From Dehalococcoidia bacterium (GTDB lineage Bacteria > Chloroflexota > Dehalococcoidia > Tepidiformales > Tepidiformaceae), in NCBI GenBank assembly GCA_020432105.1, contig JAGQGZ010000005.1, forward strand, positions 1 through 43,040: a stretch of DNA of 43,040 nucleotides, given 5' to 3'. Shown piece by piece: positions 16,284 through 23,397 of the stretch (position 1 is the first letter of the stretch; every line of letters starts with the position of its first letter). A model generated the notes under the pieces. The model was not told the origin of the DNA and searched no databases. It worked only from the letters and a program-made list of their open reading frames with translations. Both the position numbers and the translations under genes were made by a program.

Positions 16284-16441
16284 CCATCCGAATCATGTTG
16301 TGGCTGGCCATGATCGGCGGCATCATCTACGCCGCCGCCGGACTTGTCACCGCCGGCCTCGACACCACCATGCTCACCGGACTCACCATCACCGCCATCG
16401 CGTTGGGCGGGTACGGGCTCGTGGAATGGGTGGACAGGTGA
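16280..16441 (+). CDS. Small two-helix membrane protein (53 aa)
   Basis: GTG 16280 is in a GTGA overlap and the gene ends with TGA 16439-16441. Two hydrophobic helices are visible: IMLWLAMIGGIIYAAAG and TMLTGLTITAIALGGYGLV. The protein ends in EWVDR. Function is unknown. Adjacency to the DUF732 gene suggests a shared membrane context. Confidence 0.6.
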   Translation: MTIRIMLWLAMIGGIIYAAAGLVTAGLDTTMLTGLTITAIALGGYGLVEWVDR

Positions 16442-16533
16442 TGTGGCACTACGCCGTCGTGTTCGCCGTCAAACCCACACCGCCGCAACCGAAACCGCGC
16501 CGCCGCTGGTGGCACCGAAGGGGGAAGAAGTGA
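16441..16533 (+). CDS. Very small basic protein (30 aa)
   Basis: ATG 16441 shares its A with the previous TGA, and TGA 16531-16533 overlaps the next GTG. The sequence has a short hydrophobic start (WHYAVVFAVK), a Pro stretch and a basic end (KPRRRWWHRRGKK). The overlapping chain supports translation, but size and composition leave doubt. Confidence 0.4.
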   Translation: MWHYAVVFAVKPTPPQPKPRRRWWHRRGKK

Positions 16534-16775
16534 ACGACACCAGACTCATCCATCTCATCAACGGCATCGACACCCAACTGCGCCTCGCACGGGAGATCGA
16601 AGCCGAAACCGAAATCGACAGCGACGAGGAGTACCGACTCGACGCCGCCTGCCGCGCCCTGGACGAGGCCCGCTACCAGGTCGCCGAAGTCGCCAAGGGA
16701 ATGGTCTGCCACCACGACCACATGTGCCTGCTGCCCCTCGGTCACGCAGGCGACCACAGGAAGTCCACCCTCTGA
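16530..16775 (+). CDS. Hypothetical protein (81 aa)
   Basis: GTG 16530 has a GAAGGGGGA ribosome site just upstream. The first 60 residues are a charged helical hairpin (TRLIHLINGIDTQLRLAREI and RLDAACRALDEARYQVAEVA). The end is Cys/His-containing (CHHDHMCLLPLGHAGDH) and might bind zinc. No family is recognised. Confidence 0.6.
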   Translation: MNDTRLIHLINGIDTQLRLAREIEAETEIDSDEEYRLDAACRALDEARYQVAEVAKGMVCHHDHMCLLPLGHAGDHRKSTL

Positions 16776-16924
16776 TGGCCTACGAGCACGACCGCGAGGA
16801 ATGGCGAGACGCACTGCGGCACAGCAGTAACCAGCCGTGCCTGAGCCACGACATGCAACCCAACCTCCTCGGCGGCGGCACCTGCATCCACTGCGGCGAG
16901 AGTGTGGACAGGGAGGAACTGTGA
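16775..16924 (+). CDS. Small Cys/His protein (49 aa)
   Basis: ATG 16775 overlaps the preceding TGA by one base (TGATG). The C-terminal CIHCGESVD and the upstream CLSH could form a mini zinc ribbon. The stop overlaps the exonuclease GTG. Unknown function. Confidence 0.55.
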   Translation: MAYEHDREEWRDALRHSSNQPCLSHDMQPNLLGGGTCIHCGESVDREEL

Positions 16925-17835
16925 GCCGCTCCGTAACCATCCCCGACCAGGACGGCGCCTACGATGGTGTGGACGAGGAGTCCTACCACTCCGACCCGAC
17001 AAGTCTGTCGGTGTCCGGGGCGAAACTCCTGCTCCCACCGTCATGTCCGGCCAAGTTCCGGCACGCACGCGACAACCCGCAGCCACCCCGGCGGGCGTTC
17101 GATTTCGGGCACCTGGCGCACCGCATGGTGTTGGGCGCCGGTAGTGAGTTCACCGTCCTCGACCCCGCCATCCACGGCCTCAAGAAGGACGGGCAGGTAG
17201 CGGACAATCCGCGCGCAACCTCGACGTGGAAGAACGCCGAATCCGAAGCCCGCCGCGCAGGCCGCATCCCCGTATCAGTCGAGGAATGGCGCACCGCCGA
17301 ACAGATGGCCGAGAAAGTCCGCGCCCACCCACAAGCGCGGGAACTGTTCACCGACGGCCAGCCCGAACTCGCCCTCTACCACCGCGACCCCGAAACCGGT
17401 GTCCGACTGCGGGGCCGGCTCGACTGGCTACGCAACGACGGCACCATCATCGACTACAAGACGTGCCAGTCGGCTGAACCGCGCGAGATCGAGCGGGCGT
17501 TCCACAAGTTCAGCTACCACATGCAGAACGCCTGGTACGTCGATTTGGTGGACGCACTCGGGCTATCCAGTAACTCGCTCCTCTGCTTCGTGGCGCAGGA
17601 GAAAGTCCCACCCTACGAGGTGACCGTCGTGGAATACGACCAGGACGCGATAGCCGTTGGGCGGGAACGCAACCGCGAAGCCATCCGCCTCTACGCCGAA
17701 CTCATGCAGCGCGGCGAATGGCCTAGCTACACCAGCGAAACCATCACCATCAGCCTCCCCGCATGGGCGGCCAAACCCGGCATCGACACCGCAGCAGCAG
17801 ACCTCATCAACCAACTGGAAGGACTCACCGCATGA
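16921..17835 (+). CDS. RecE-like PD-(D/E)XK 5'-3' exonuclease
   Basis: This 304-residue nuclease is predicted to resect double-strand ends and load the adjacent RecT annealase. It has SVSGAKLLLPPSCPAKFRHA near the N-terminus and AFDFGHLAHRMVLG. The nuclease core has LRGRLDWL (Asp168) and IIDYKTCQSA (Asp178, Lys180), the PD-(D/E)XK pattern of RecE/DUF3799 proteins. HMQNAWYVD supplies the helix usual after the core. The GTG start overlaps the upstream stop. It forms a RecE-RecT-RusA recombination cassette. Confidence 0.87.
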   Translation: MSRSVTIPDQDGAYDGVDEESYHSDPTSLSVSGAKLLLPPSCPAKFRHARDNPQPPRRAFDFGHLAHRMVLGAGSEFTVLDPAIHGLKKDGQVADNPRATSTWKNAESEARRAGRIPVSVEEWRTAEQMAEKVRAHPQARELFTDGQPELALYHRDPETGVRLRGRLDWLRNDGTIIDYKTCQSAEPREIERAFHKFSYHMQNAWYVDLVDALGLSSNSLLCFVAQEKVPPYEVTVVEYDQDAIAVGRERNREAIRLYAELMQRGEWPSYTSETITISLPAWAAKPGIDTAAADLINQLEGLTA

Positions 17836-18761
17836 CCACCGCCAACGCCCCCGTCGTGAAGAATGAGAAGCCCACGCTCGCGCAACTCATCCAACAGATG
17901 CGCCCGGAGATCGCCCGCGCCCTGCCGAACCAGATGAACCCCGACCGCATGGCCCGCATCGCCACCACCGTCATTCGGCAGACCCCGGCCCTGGCGCGCT
18001 GCACCCCCGAGTCGTTCCTCGGCGCGCTGCTCACCGCATCACAGCTGGGATTGGAACCCGGCCCCATCGGCGAGGCGTACCTCGTCCCCTACGGCCAGGT
18101 CTGCACCTTCGTGCCCGGTTATCGCGGGCTGATCAAGCTCGCCCGCAACTCCGGCCAACTCCGCGACATCTGGGCCGAGGTCGTGTTCGCCAACGACACC
18201 TTCCGCTACTCGCTGGGCCTGCACCGCGACCTCGTGCATGAGCCGGCATCCGGGGACCGCGGCAAGCCCGTCGCCGTGTACGCAGCAGCGCAGCTGGTCG
18301 ATGGCGGAACCCCGTTCGTCGTGATGACCGTCGACGAGGTGGAGGCCATCCGCGCCCGCTCGAAAGCCGGGAAGAACGGTCCGTGGGTCACCGACTGGGC
18401 AGCGATGGCAAAGAAGACCGTCGTCAAGCAGCTGATGAAGTGGTTGCCGCTGTCGGCCGAGGTGGCCGCCGCCGCAACGCTCGACGGGTCGGTGCGCACC
18501 GACATCGGCGCCCTGCCTGACGTGCCCACATTCATCGACGGGGAGCTGGATGACACCCCGGCCATTGAGGCTGAACCGGCATCGAAAGAGCAACTCGCGC
18601 AACTGGAGTCCATCCGGCAGATGGAGAAGTACGACGCCGACGAGTGGATGGCGTTCCTGCGTGACACCGCCGGGGTGGCCGTCGACAAGCTCGCCGACCT
18701 CACCGCCGCCCAGGCCGCGCAGGTTATCGGCATGTTCCAGGGCGACGGGCAGCCCGCATGA
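17832..18761 (+). CDS. recT: RecT-family single-strand annealing protein
   Basis: The product has 309 residues and ATG 17832 is in an ATGA overlap with the exonuclease. Diagnostic RecT blocks are present: TPALARCTPESFLGALLTAS, GLEPGPIGEAYLVPYG, FVPGYRGLIKLARNSG, and an AMAKKTVVKQLMKWLPLS stretch. It would anneal single strands produced by the RecE-like exonuclease during phage recombination. The C-terminal 60 residues form an acidic tail plus a small helical region (ESIRQMEKYDADEWMAFLRD). Confidence 0.95.
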   Translation: MTTANAPVVKNEKPTLAQLIQQMRPEIARALPNQMNPDRMARIATTVIRQTPALARCTPESFLGALLTASQLGLEPGPIGEAYLVPYGQVCTFVPGYRGLIKLARNSGQLRDIWAEVVFANDTFRYSLGLHRDLVHEPASGDRGKPVAVYAAAQLVDGGTPFVVMTVDEVEAIRARSKAGKNGPWVTDWAAMAKKTVVKQLMKWLPLSAEVAAAATLDGSVRTDIGALPDVPTFIDGELDDTPAIEAEPASKEQLAQLESIRQMEKYDADEWMAFLRDTAGVAVDKLADLTAAQAAQVIGMFQGDGQPA

Positions 18762-19171
18762 CAGGCAGTGTGACGTTCTTCGTGCCGGGTGCCCCTGCGC
18801 CGCAGGGCAGCAAGCGGCACGTCGGCAACGGCGTGATGGTCGAGTCCTCGAAGGCGGTCGGGCCGTGGCGGGAACGGGTCGCCCTGGCGGCGCACCAAGC
18901 CATGCGGGCGATGGGGTGGCCGCCGCACGTCGGCGCGGTGACCGTCGCACTCGCGTTCCTTATGCCGCGCCCGAAGTCGCTGCCGAAGACGAGAACCGTT
19001 GAGGCGACCAAGCGACCCGATATCGACAAACTCGTTCGGGCCTGTTTCGACGCCATGACCGACGTGTGCTTCACCGACGACTCCCAGGTGGTCGGGATGC
19101 GCGCATCGAAACGCTACGCCCTGCCGGACGAGTCGCCGGGTGTGCAGATCACCGTCACGGAGGGGCCATGA
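18758..19171 (+). CDS. rusA: RusA-type Holliday junction resolvase
   Basis: The product has 137 residues and ATG 18758 overlaps the RecT stop. The RusA signature is clear: FFVPGAPAPQGSKR at the N-terminus, then KRPDIDKLVRACFDAMTD with Asp88 and Asp90, and CFTDDSQVV with Asp107/Asp108, the acidic residues that bind Mg2+. It resolves branched intermediates left by the recombination pair and would clear junctions before packaging. Length is normal for the family. Confidence 0.93.
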   Translation: MTGSVTFFVPGAPAPQGSKRHVGNGVMVESSKAVGPWRERVALAAHQAMRAMGWPPHVGAVTVALAFLMPRPKSLPKTRTVEATKRPDIDKLVRACFDAMTDVCFTDDSQVVGMRASKRYALPDESPGVQITVTEGP

Positions 19172-19635
19172 CCTACGATGACCTGCCCATCATCCAGCTG
19201 CCGCCCGGCCCGTCGGACGCCGAGCTGGAAGCTGAACGCGACGCCAAACATGAGGCTGAGGTTGCGCGCTGGTTCGGTGTGGACAAGCTCGCCGCCGGGC
19301 TGACGGCCGGGGCTGTCGCGTTCGTCGGGGCGCAGACTGCCGACGCGGCGCCCATCGTCGGAGCGCAGGGGCTGACCCCGAACGCGCGCGCACTGGCCGA
19401 CTACATCACCGCCACCTACCCCGGCGTGCAGTCCATCGGCGGGGTGCGCGCGTGCGACTCGGTCGGCGATCACTGCCGCGGTGTCGCCCTGGACGTGATG
19501 ATCGGCAACGACATGGCGCTGGGGGATCGGATCTGCGCCGACATCCACACGCAGACCGCACGTTTCGGGGTGCGCTACACCATGTGGCGGGTCGTCAGCC
19601 ACTTCGACCACATACACATCACCGTGGAGGGCTGA
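19168..19635 (+). CDS. Predicted M15-like peptidase with internal signal-like segment
   Basis: The product has 155 residues. A charged cytoplasm-like start (1-40) is followed by a hydrophobic signal-like stretch (41-60, LAAGLTAGAVAFVGAQTADA then AP). The C-terminal domain has GVRACDSVGDHCRGVALDVM with His102-x-x-Gly-x-Ala-x-Asp109 and FDHIHITV with His148 and His150. These are the zinc ligand motifs of M15/VanY-type peptidases and related mycobacterial domains. It sits between RusA and WhiB, far from the lysis genes. Peptidoglycan cleavage is inferred from motifs; a catalytically weak regulatory homologue is possible. Confidence 0.68.
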   Translation: MTYDDLPIIQLPPGPSDAELEAERDAKHEAEVARWFGVDKLAAGLTAGAVAFVGAQTADAAPIVGAQGLTPNARALADYITATYPGVQSIGGVRACDSVGDHCRGVALDVMIGNDMALGDRICADIHTQTARFGVRYTMWRVVSHFDHIHITVEG

Positions 19636-19761
19636 ATGATGAACGAACCGAAAACCATCCCCGAGCAGTTGGACGCCGCCCAGACTGGCGAGGAGTTCAA
19701 GGACGTGCTTCTCGGCTGGCTCGGCGCGCTCGGCAAGGCCAAGCACGAGGCCGACGAGTGA
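19636..19761 (+). CDS. Small acidic protein (41 aa)
   Basis: ATG 19636 directly follows the previous stop; TGA 19759-19761 overlaps the WhiB GTG. The product is a single helical hairpin (TIPEQLDAAQTGEEFKDVLL, GWLGALGKAKHEADE). Unknown function; it is probably co-translated with the downstream WhiB gene. Confidence 0.55.
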   Translation: MMNEPKTIPEQLDAAQTGEEFKDVLLGWLGALGKAKHEADE

Positions 19762-20108
19762 CCGGCCTCGACTGGATGGACGCCGCCGCCTGCAAGGGCT
19801 CCGCCACCAGCCAGTGGTTCCCCTCCAGCGGGAAACTGTCGGCACGCAACCTGGACGCCATCCTGCTGTGCCGCACCTGCCCGGTCAAAACCCACTGCCT
19901 CCAGCACGCACTGGAGCACGCCGAGGTCGGCATCTGGGGCGGGCTCACCGACGAGCAACGCCAGGCCATGCGCACCCGCACACCACGCCAGCCCTCGCCG
20001 TGCGGAACATCGGGGGCTTACCGTCGCCACAACCGCGCAGGGGAGACGTGCGACATGTGCCGGGCCGCCGAATCACGCCGCCGCCGCCAGCATCGGGTCA
20101 CCTCATGA
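19758..20108 (+). CDS. WhiB-family transcription factor (first copy)
   Basis: The product has 116 residues. The four iron-sulfur cysteines are Cys12 (AACKG), Cys38, Cys41 and Cys47 (CRTCPVKTHC), followed by the WhiB turn GIWGG and a basic C-terminus. A second Cys pair (CDMC) lies near the end. Phage WhiB proteins can bind host sigma factor and alter host WhiB regulation, as known for WhiBTM4. Here it is in the early operon, so expression soon after infection or induction is likely. Confidence 0.9.
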   Translation: MTGLDWMDAAACKGSATSQWFPSSGKLSARNLDAILLCRTCPVKTHCLQHALEHAEVGIWGGLTDEQRQAMRTRTPRQPSPCGTSGAYRRHNRAGETCDMCRAAESRRRRQHRVTS

Positions 20109-20254
20109 AGGGGGATCAACTCTGGCCGTCGCGGTGCCGACGGTGCGCGAACTGGTGGGTGCACACCTGCTGGCCCGCTGAGCGTTTCGACGTGATCGCC
20201 CGGATCTGCCCGACCTGCATCGCCAGGTTCGCACCCGTGTGGGGTGCGGCGTGA
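20105..20254 (+). CDS. Small zinc-ribbon-like protein (49 aa)
   Basis: ATG 20105 is in an ATGA overlap with WhiB. CRRCANWWVHTC and CPTC give two CxxC-type pairs 20 residues apart, a probable zinc ribbon. Unknown role. The stop overlaps the GTG of the next gene. Confidence 0.6.
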   Translation: MKGDQLWPSRCRRCANWWVHTCWPAERFDVIARICPTCIARFAPVWGAA

Positions 20255-21096
20255 GCGCTTCGCTGTGCAGCAAGGGATGTGGCCGCCGAGCGGTCAGGCG
20301 CGGCTGGTGCTCATCGCACTACAACCAGCAACGCGAACGGATGATCGCCTACGGCCGATGGGAGGTCGTCTACGTCGACGCCGAACCCGTGCGCGCCCAT
20401 GTTCGCCAGTTGCAGTCGGCCGGACTCGGGCTGCGGCGCATCGCCGAACTCGCATCGGTGAACCGCTCCCAGCTGCACACCCTGCTCAATGGGAGGCGGG
20501 AACGCGGAACCGGACCATCCCGCCGGGTGAGCCGCAACATTGCCGCGAAACTCCTCGCGGTCGCCATCCCCGACGCCCCGCACCGGTTCGCGGCCGACCG
20601 CCGCGTCATACCCGCGGTCGGCACAGCGCGCCGACTTCAGGCGCTGGTGGCCATCGGGCACACCCAGTCCTATCTGTGCTCACGGATCGGCGTCACCGCC
20701 CCGAACGGCACCCACCTGTTCGCGGGAAGCCGGCCAGTCACCGCCGCCACCGCGCGACGGGTGGCCGCCCTGTTCGATGAGTTGCAGCTGACCCCAGGCG
20801 ATTCCGCCCGGTCCCGCCATCGCGCCGCCTCCAAAGGCTGGGCGCCGCCGCTGGCGTGGGACGAGGACAGCATCGACGACCCGGCTGCGACACCGAACCT
20901 CGGAGCGGACCTCAAGGGCGGCTTCCTGGACAGGTACGAGGAACTGGTCGACATGGGGCTCACACAGGTTGAGTGCGTAGCCCGAATGGGTGTCGCGCCG
21001 GAGTCGCTTGTGCGGCAGCTCGACCGGTACGGAATCGCGGTATCGGCAGGGCTTCGCAACCTTGAGCGCGAACACCGGAAGCGGATCGCCTCATGA
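20251..21096 (+). CDS. Helix-turn-helix DNA-binding protein with N-terminal Cys motif
   Basis: The product has 281 residues; GTG 20251 in the GTGA overlap is preferred over the upstream in-frame GTG at 20239. The N-terminus CSKGCGRRAVRRGWCSSHY is a Cys4-type motif found in actinophage HTH proteins. HTH-like segments follow: AGLGLRRIAELASVNRSQLH, VTAATARRVAALFDEL, and MGLTQVECVARMGVAPESLV. Repeated HTH units suggest a DNA-binding regulator or replication accessory. The specific target is unknown. Confidence 0.75.
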   Translation: MSASLCSKGCGRRAVRRGWCSSHYNQQRERMIAYGRWEVVYVDAEPVRAHVRQLQSAGLGLRRIAELASVNRSQLHTLLNGRRERGTGPSRRVSRNIAAKLLAVAIPDAPHRFAADRRVIPAVGTARRLQALVAIGHTQSYLCSRIGVTAPNGTHLFAGSRPVTAATARRVAALFDELQLTPGDSARSRHRAASKGWAPPLAWDEDSIDDPAATPNLGADLKGGFLDRYEELVDMGLTQVECVARMGVAPESLVRQLDRYGIAVSAGLRNLEREHRKRIAS

Positions 21097-21263
21097 CCTG
21101 CGCTCTCCCCGGCTGCCGCAACCCCGCCACCGAGGCGGGGGAGATGTGCGCGGCATGCGGGCATTGGCTGCGGTCCGCCACGACTCGGCTGACCGCCGAC
21201 GACATCCGCGCGAGAGACGAATACGTCCAACGGGCATACCAGCAACAAAGGAGCAAGCGATGA
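21093..21263 (+). CDS. Small Cys-rich protein (56 aa)
   Basis: ATG 21093 is in an ATGA overlap. TCALPGCRNPATEAGEMCAA followed by CGHW gives four Cys in a compact zinc-binding pattern. A helical basic end (ARDEYVQRAYQQQRSKR) follows. An AAAGGAG ribosome site for the next gene lies in its 3' end (about 21247-21253). Confidence 0.6.
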   Translation: MTCALPGCRNPATEAGEMCAACGHWLRSATTRLTADDIRARDEYVQRAYQQQRSKR

Positions 21264-21778
21264 GTGAGGAACTGCTCGACCGGATCGCGAATGTCATGGC
21301 CGATACAGCGCAAGCCATGTGCGAATCGTGGGACCGCACCGGCGTCCCACCGTGGCAGGGGGAGTGCGACTTCGGGCCTATCGCCGACGCGGCGCTCCGT
21401 GAACTGGGCCTGTCTCACGCTGGGAGCCAAACGACGAATACCGAACTGAGCGCCCGGATCGCGGCGGTTATGGAAGCGCACGACGTTAACAGCGACTGCC
21501 AGTGCCACGACTACATCACCAACTGGTTTGACCACATGGCCGACGCGATCCTCGCCATGCCCGGTATCGCCGTGGTCGAACTGCCTGAACCGGTCTACGG
21601 GCCAGATGGCGGCGGTCAGTTCGGTTGGGATACCGCCATTTCAACGGTCACGGCAACACCCGACGAGGACGGCTACTGGTCAGTTTGGGATCAGGACTTC
21701 CAGATGGAACCTCACGAGGCCCGTGACCTCGCCGCCGCTCTCCTGGCTGCAGCCGAGTACGCGGAGCGTGACCAGTGA
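21260..21778 (+). CDS. Hypothetical protein, DRIA-paralogue family (copy 1, extended)
   Basis: The product has 172 residues. It starts SEELLDRIANVMADTAQAMC and has a second internal half (SARIAAVMEAHDVNSDCQCH) that repeats the same layout. It ends with ILAMPGIAVVELPEPVYG and AARDLAAALLAAAEYAERDQ-like elements shared with the next gene at DNA level. It looks like the result of tandem duplication of a small domain. Unknown function. Confidence 0.65.
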   Translation: MSEELLDRIANVMADTAQAMCESWDRTGVPPWQGECDFGPIADAALRELGLSHAGSQTTNTELSARIAAVMEAHDVNSDCQCHDYITNWFDHMADAILAMPGIAVVELPEPVYGPDGGGQFGWDTAISTVTATPDEDGYWSVWDQDFQMEPHEARDLAAALLAAAEYAERDQ

Positions 21779-22101
21779 CTGACACCCTGCGCGACCGGAT
21801 CGCGGACATCGTGGCCCACGAGGACCTACCTGGCGCATGGGACACCGCGCTGGCTGCCGCCGACGCGATCCTCGCCCTGCCCGGTATCGCCGTGGTCGAA
21901 CTACCGGAACCGGATCACCATGAGCCTGCCGCCGACGATGTGAACGGCTATGTCGAGTGGCACTACCCGCACGGGAGCATCGCCGTCACTGATGACGGGA
22001 CGATCATGTGGGAGCGCTGGCATATCCACGACCCATCTAGGGTTCGCGCCGCCGCTGCCGCTCTCCTGGCTGCCGCCGACTACGCGGAGCGTGAGCAGTG
22101 A
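21548..22101 (+). repeat. Tandem-duplicated gene segments in paralogous small genes
   Basis: The segment from 21548 (coding ILAMPGIAVVELPEP) recurs at about 21869 (ILALPGIAVVELPEP). The segment at 21737-21778 recurs at 22060-22101 with only a few substitutions, ending in GCGGAGCGTGA(C/G)CAGTGA. The two copies lie in adjacent overlapping genes. The pattern indicates gene duplication in place. Confidence 0.8.
21775..22101 (+). CDS. Hypothetical protein, DRIA-paralogue family (copy 2)
   Basis: The product has 108 residues and GTG 21775 is in a GTGA overlap. It begins TDTLRDRIADIVAHEDLPGA and ends AAAALLAAADYAEREQ. It is a clear paralogue of the preceding protein and of the one at 26101 (SDTLRDRIATVI). 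The central part is rich in Trp, Asp and His (VEWHYPHGSIAVTDDGTIMW), suggestive of a small beta-sheet. Unknown function. Confidence 0.65.
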   Translation: MTDTLRDRIADIVAHEDLPGAWDTALAAADAILALPGIAVVELPEPDHHEPAADDVNGYVEWHYPHGSIAVTDDGTIMWERWHIHDPSRVRAAAAALLAAADYAEREQ

Positions 22102-22295
22102 GCGAGTGCAAGCACTGTGGCCGTGCGATTCACACTGGATCGCCTGATCGCGGCTATGTCCATCGGGGTGATTGGGGCGGTGCGAGTAAGAGCCGCTGCG
22201 ATCCTGATGAGAGCGGCCTCCCGTATGGGTACAACGCCGCTCCTGTTGGGGAGCCGTGCCAGTGGCCGTGCATCGGCGCGGAGCGTGACCAGTGA
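22098..22295 (+). CDS. Small Cys-rich protein (65 aa)
   Basis: GTG 22098 is in a GTGA overlap. SECKHCGRAIHTGS gives a CxxC knuckle, with further Cys at RCDPDE and CQWPC. It ends GAERDQ using the same 3' DNA module as its neighbours. Probably a zinc-binding mini-protein; function unknown. Confidence 0.6.
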   Translation: MSECKHCGRAIHTGSPDRGYVHRGDWGGASKSRCDPDESGLPYGYNAAPVGEPCQWPCIGAERDQ

Positions 22296-22432
22296 ACTAC
22301 ACGCGCATGAATATGTGGATTCGGACCAATTCCGGTGAGGACAAGTGCGTTCAGTGGTGCCGCGATTGCGGCGCGCTGGTCGTGGACAGGGCCAGGCACG
22401 ACGAGTGGCACGAAGCGGAGCGTGAGCAGTGA
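22292..22432 (+). CDS. Small Cys-rich protein (46 aa)
   Basis: GTG 22292 is in a GTGA overlap and the stop is TGA 22430-22432. It contains CVQWCRDCGALVVD, three closely spaced Cys plus a following His, a possible zinc ribbon. It ends EAEREQ, encoded by the recurrent junction module. Unknown function. Confidence 0.5.
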   Translation: MNYTRMNMWIRTNSGEDKCVQWCRDCGALVVDRARHDEWHEAEREQ

Positions 22433-22653
22433 CCGCGTTCACCACCGACGACATTGCTCTCGGTATCGAGATCCCCGGCGTGTACGACGGGACTGCCTGC
22501 TGGCTACTGAAGGACGGAACCCTCGTCAACAGGTTCGCGGGCCAGGACGGTTGGGGCAGCAGGGCGCAACGCGTCGATGAGTGGATCGCCAAGCACGGCG
22601 ACCAACTCCGCGCGGACAACCAAGACCTACTCGAACCAAGGCGTGAGCAGTGA
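22429..22653 (+). CDS. Hypothetical protein (74 aa)
   Basis: GTG 22429 is in a GTGA overlap. The beta-like first half TTDDIALGIEIPGVYDGTAC WLL-type segment is followed by GQDGWGSRAQRVDEWIAKHG and a charged end RREQ. The family was not recognised. The stop again lies in a GTGAGCAGTGA junction. Confidence 0.55.
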   Translation: MTAFTTDDIALGIEIPGVYDGTACWLLKDGTLVNRFAGQDGWGSRAQRVDEWIAKHGDQLRADNQDLLEPRREQ

Positions 22654-22793
22654 CCCTCGCCCAGTCCCCGTCGCCAGTCTGCCTGTGCGGGCACCCCTTC
22701 CACGCGGGGACGTGCAACTGGCGCCCAAGTGCAGACACGCACGGAGTCCTCTACTGCCACTGCCCCGACGGCGAACTGGACGGAGACCGATGA
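22650..22793 (+). CDS. Small Cys/His protein (47 aa)
   Basis: GTG 22650 is in a GTGA overlap; TGA 22791-22793 overlaps the next ATG. CLCGHPFHAGTC and CHCPDG form two Cys pairs plus His residues, a plausible zinc mini-domain. Unknown function. Confidence 0.5.
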   Translation: MTLAQSPSPVCLCGHPFHAGTCNWRPSADTHGVLYCHCPDGELDGDR

Positions 22794-22981
22794 CCACTTA
22801 TTTCTACGCACAGTTTCGCGTCGTTCCTTGCTCATATTGCGGCGCTCAAATCGGAGAACACTGCCGCAACCGCAAAAAGCCTCAACTGTGGGCGCAGCCG
22901 CACGCGGACCGAATCAGGGTCGCCGCGATGGAGCTGAGGCGAGCAAGCCAAATCCGACCACGACGGGACGGCGACCGATGA
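22790..22981 (+). CDS. Zinc-finger-like protein (63 aa)
   Basis: ATG 22790 is in an ATGA overlap. VPCSYCGAQIGEHCRNRKK followed by an H-A-D-R-I helix matches the common actinophage C-x2-C-G-A-x2-G-x2-C zinc finger with a downstream His. DNA- or RNA-binding is possible from the basic C-terminus. Confidence 0.6.
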   Translation: MTTYFYAQFRVVPCSYCGAQIGEHCRNRKKPQLWAQPHADRIRVAAMELRRASQIRPRRDGDR

Positions 22982-23127
22982 TGTGCTGGCACCGCTGGGG
23001 GCTATGGAAAGTGATCAGGGAAGTCTCGTACGAGGACACCAAGAGGATCACCTTCTTGCAGCAGCGTGATTGCACGAAGTGCGGACGGAGACAGGTGAGT
23101 TGGGCAAAGAGGGGTGGAAAACAGTGA
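22978..23127 (+). CDS. Small zinc-ribbon-like protein (49 aa)
   Basis: ATG 22978 overlaps the previous stop. CWHRWGLWKV and CTKCGRRQVSW supply Cys-x2-Cys and an upstream Cys/His pair, a layout seen in many small phage zinc ribbons. The basic end RGGKQ overlaps the next GTG. Confidence 0.6.
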   Translation: MMCWHRWGLWKVIREVSYEDTKRITFLQQRDCTKCGRRQVSWAKRGGKQ

Positions 23128-23381
23128 CTGATCCTGCCGTCGAAGCAGCGCAACGAGCGTGGGATGCAGGATTCCCCGGGTATCCAAGAGACTCCGGTCT
23201 CATTGCCGCTGCCCGCGAGGCGTTGGCTCCGTTGCGGGAACTGCACCGACCGTTCGACCGCCGAGCGTCGATCTATCCGATCCCCAACGATCCACACACC
23301 GTCGTGTGCAACCACTGCCTTGGGCCCATCGATTGGCCTTGTCCGACAGCCAGACTCATCTACCGAGAGGACGAACTGTGA
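23124..23381 (+). CDS. Hypothetical protein with C-terminal CxxC (85 aa)
   Basis: GTG 23124 is in a GTGA overlap. The N-terminal helix EAAQRAWDAGFPGYPRDSG resembles short phage proteins with an AAxxAxRExLAPLRELH helix. VVCNHC and CPTARL may bind metal. A 16-base gap precedes the next gene. Confidence 0.6.
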   Translation: MTDPAVEAAQRAWDAGFPGYPRDSGLIAAAREALAPLRELHRPFDRRASIYPIPNDPHTVVCNHCLGPIDWPCPTARLIYREDEL

Positions 23382-23397
23382 GCGAGGAACGCCCCGC

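Noticed and set aside
20239-20250. Upstream GTG start for the HTH protein
   Set aside because: It would extend the protein by four residues without a ribosome site; the GTGA overlap at 20251 matches neighbouring genes.
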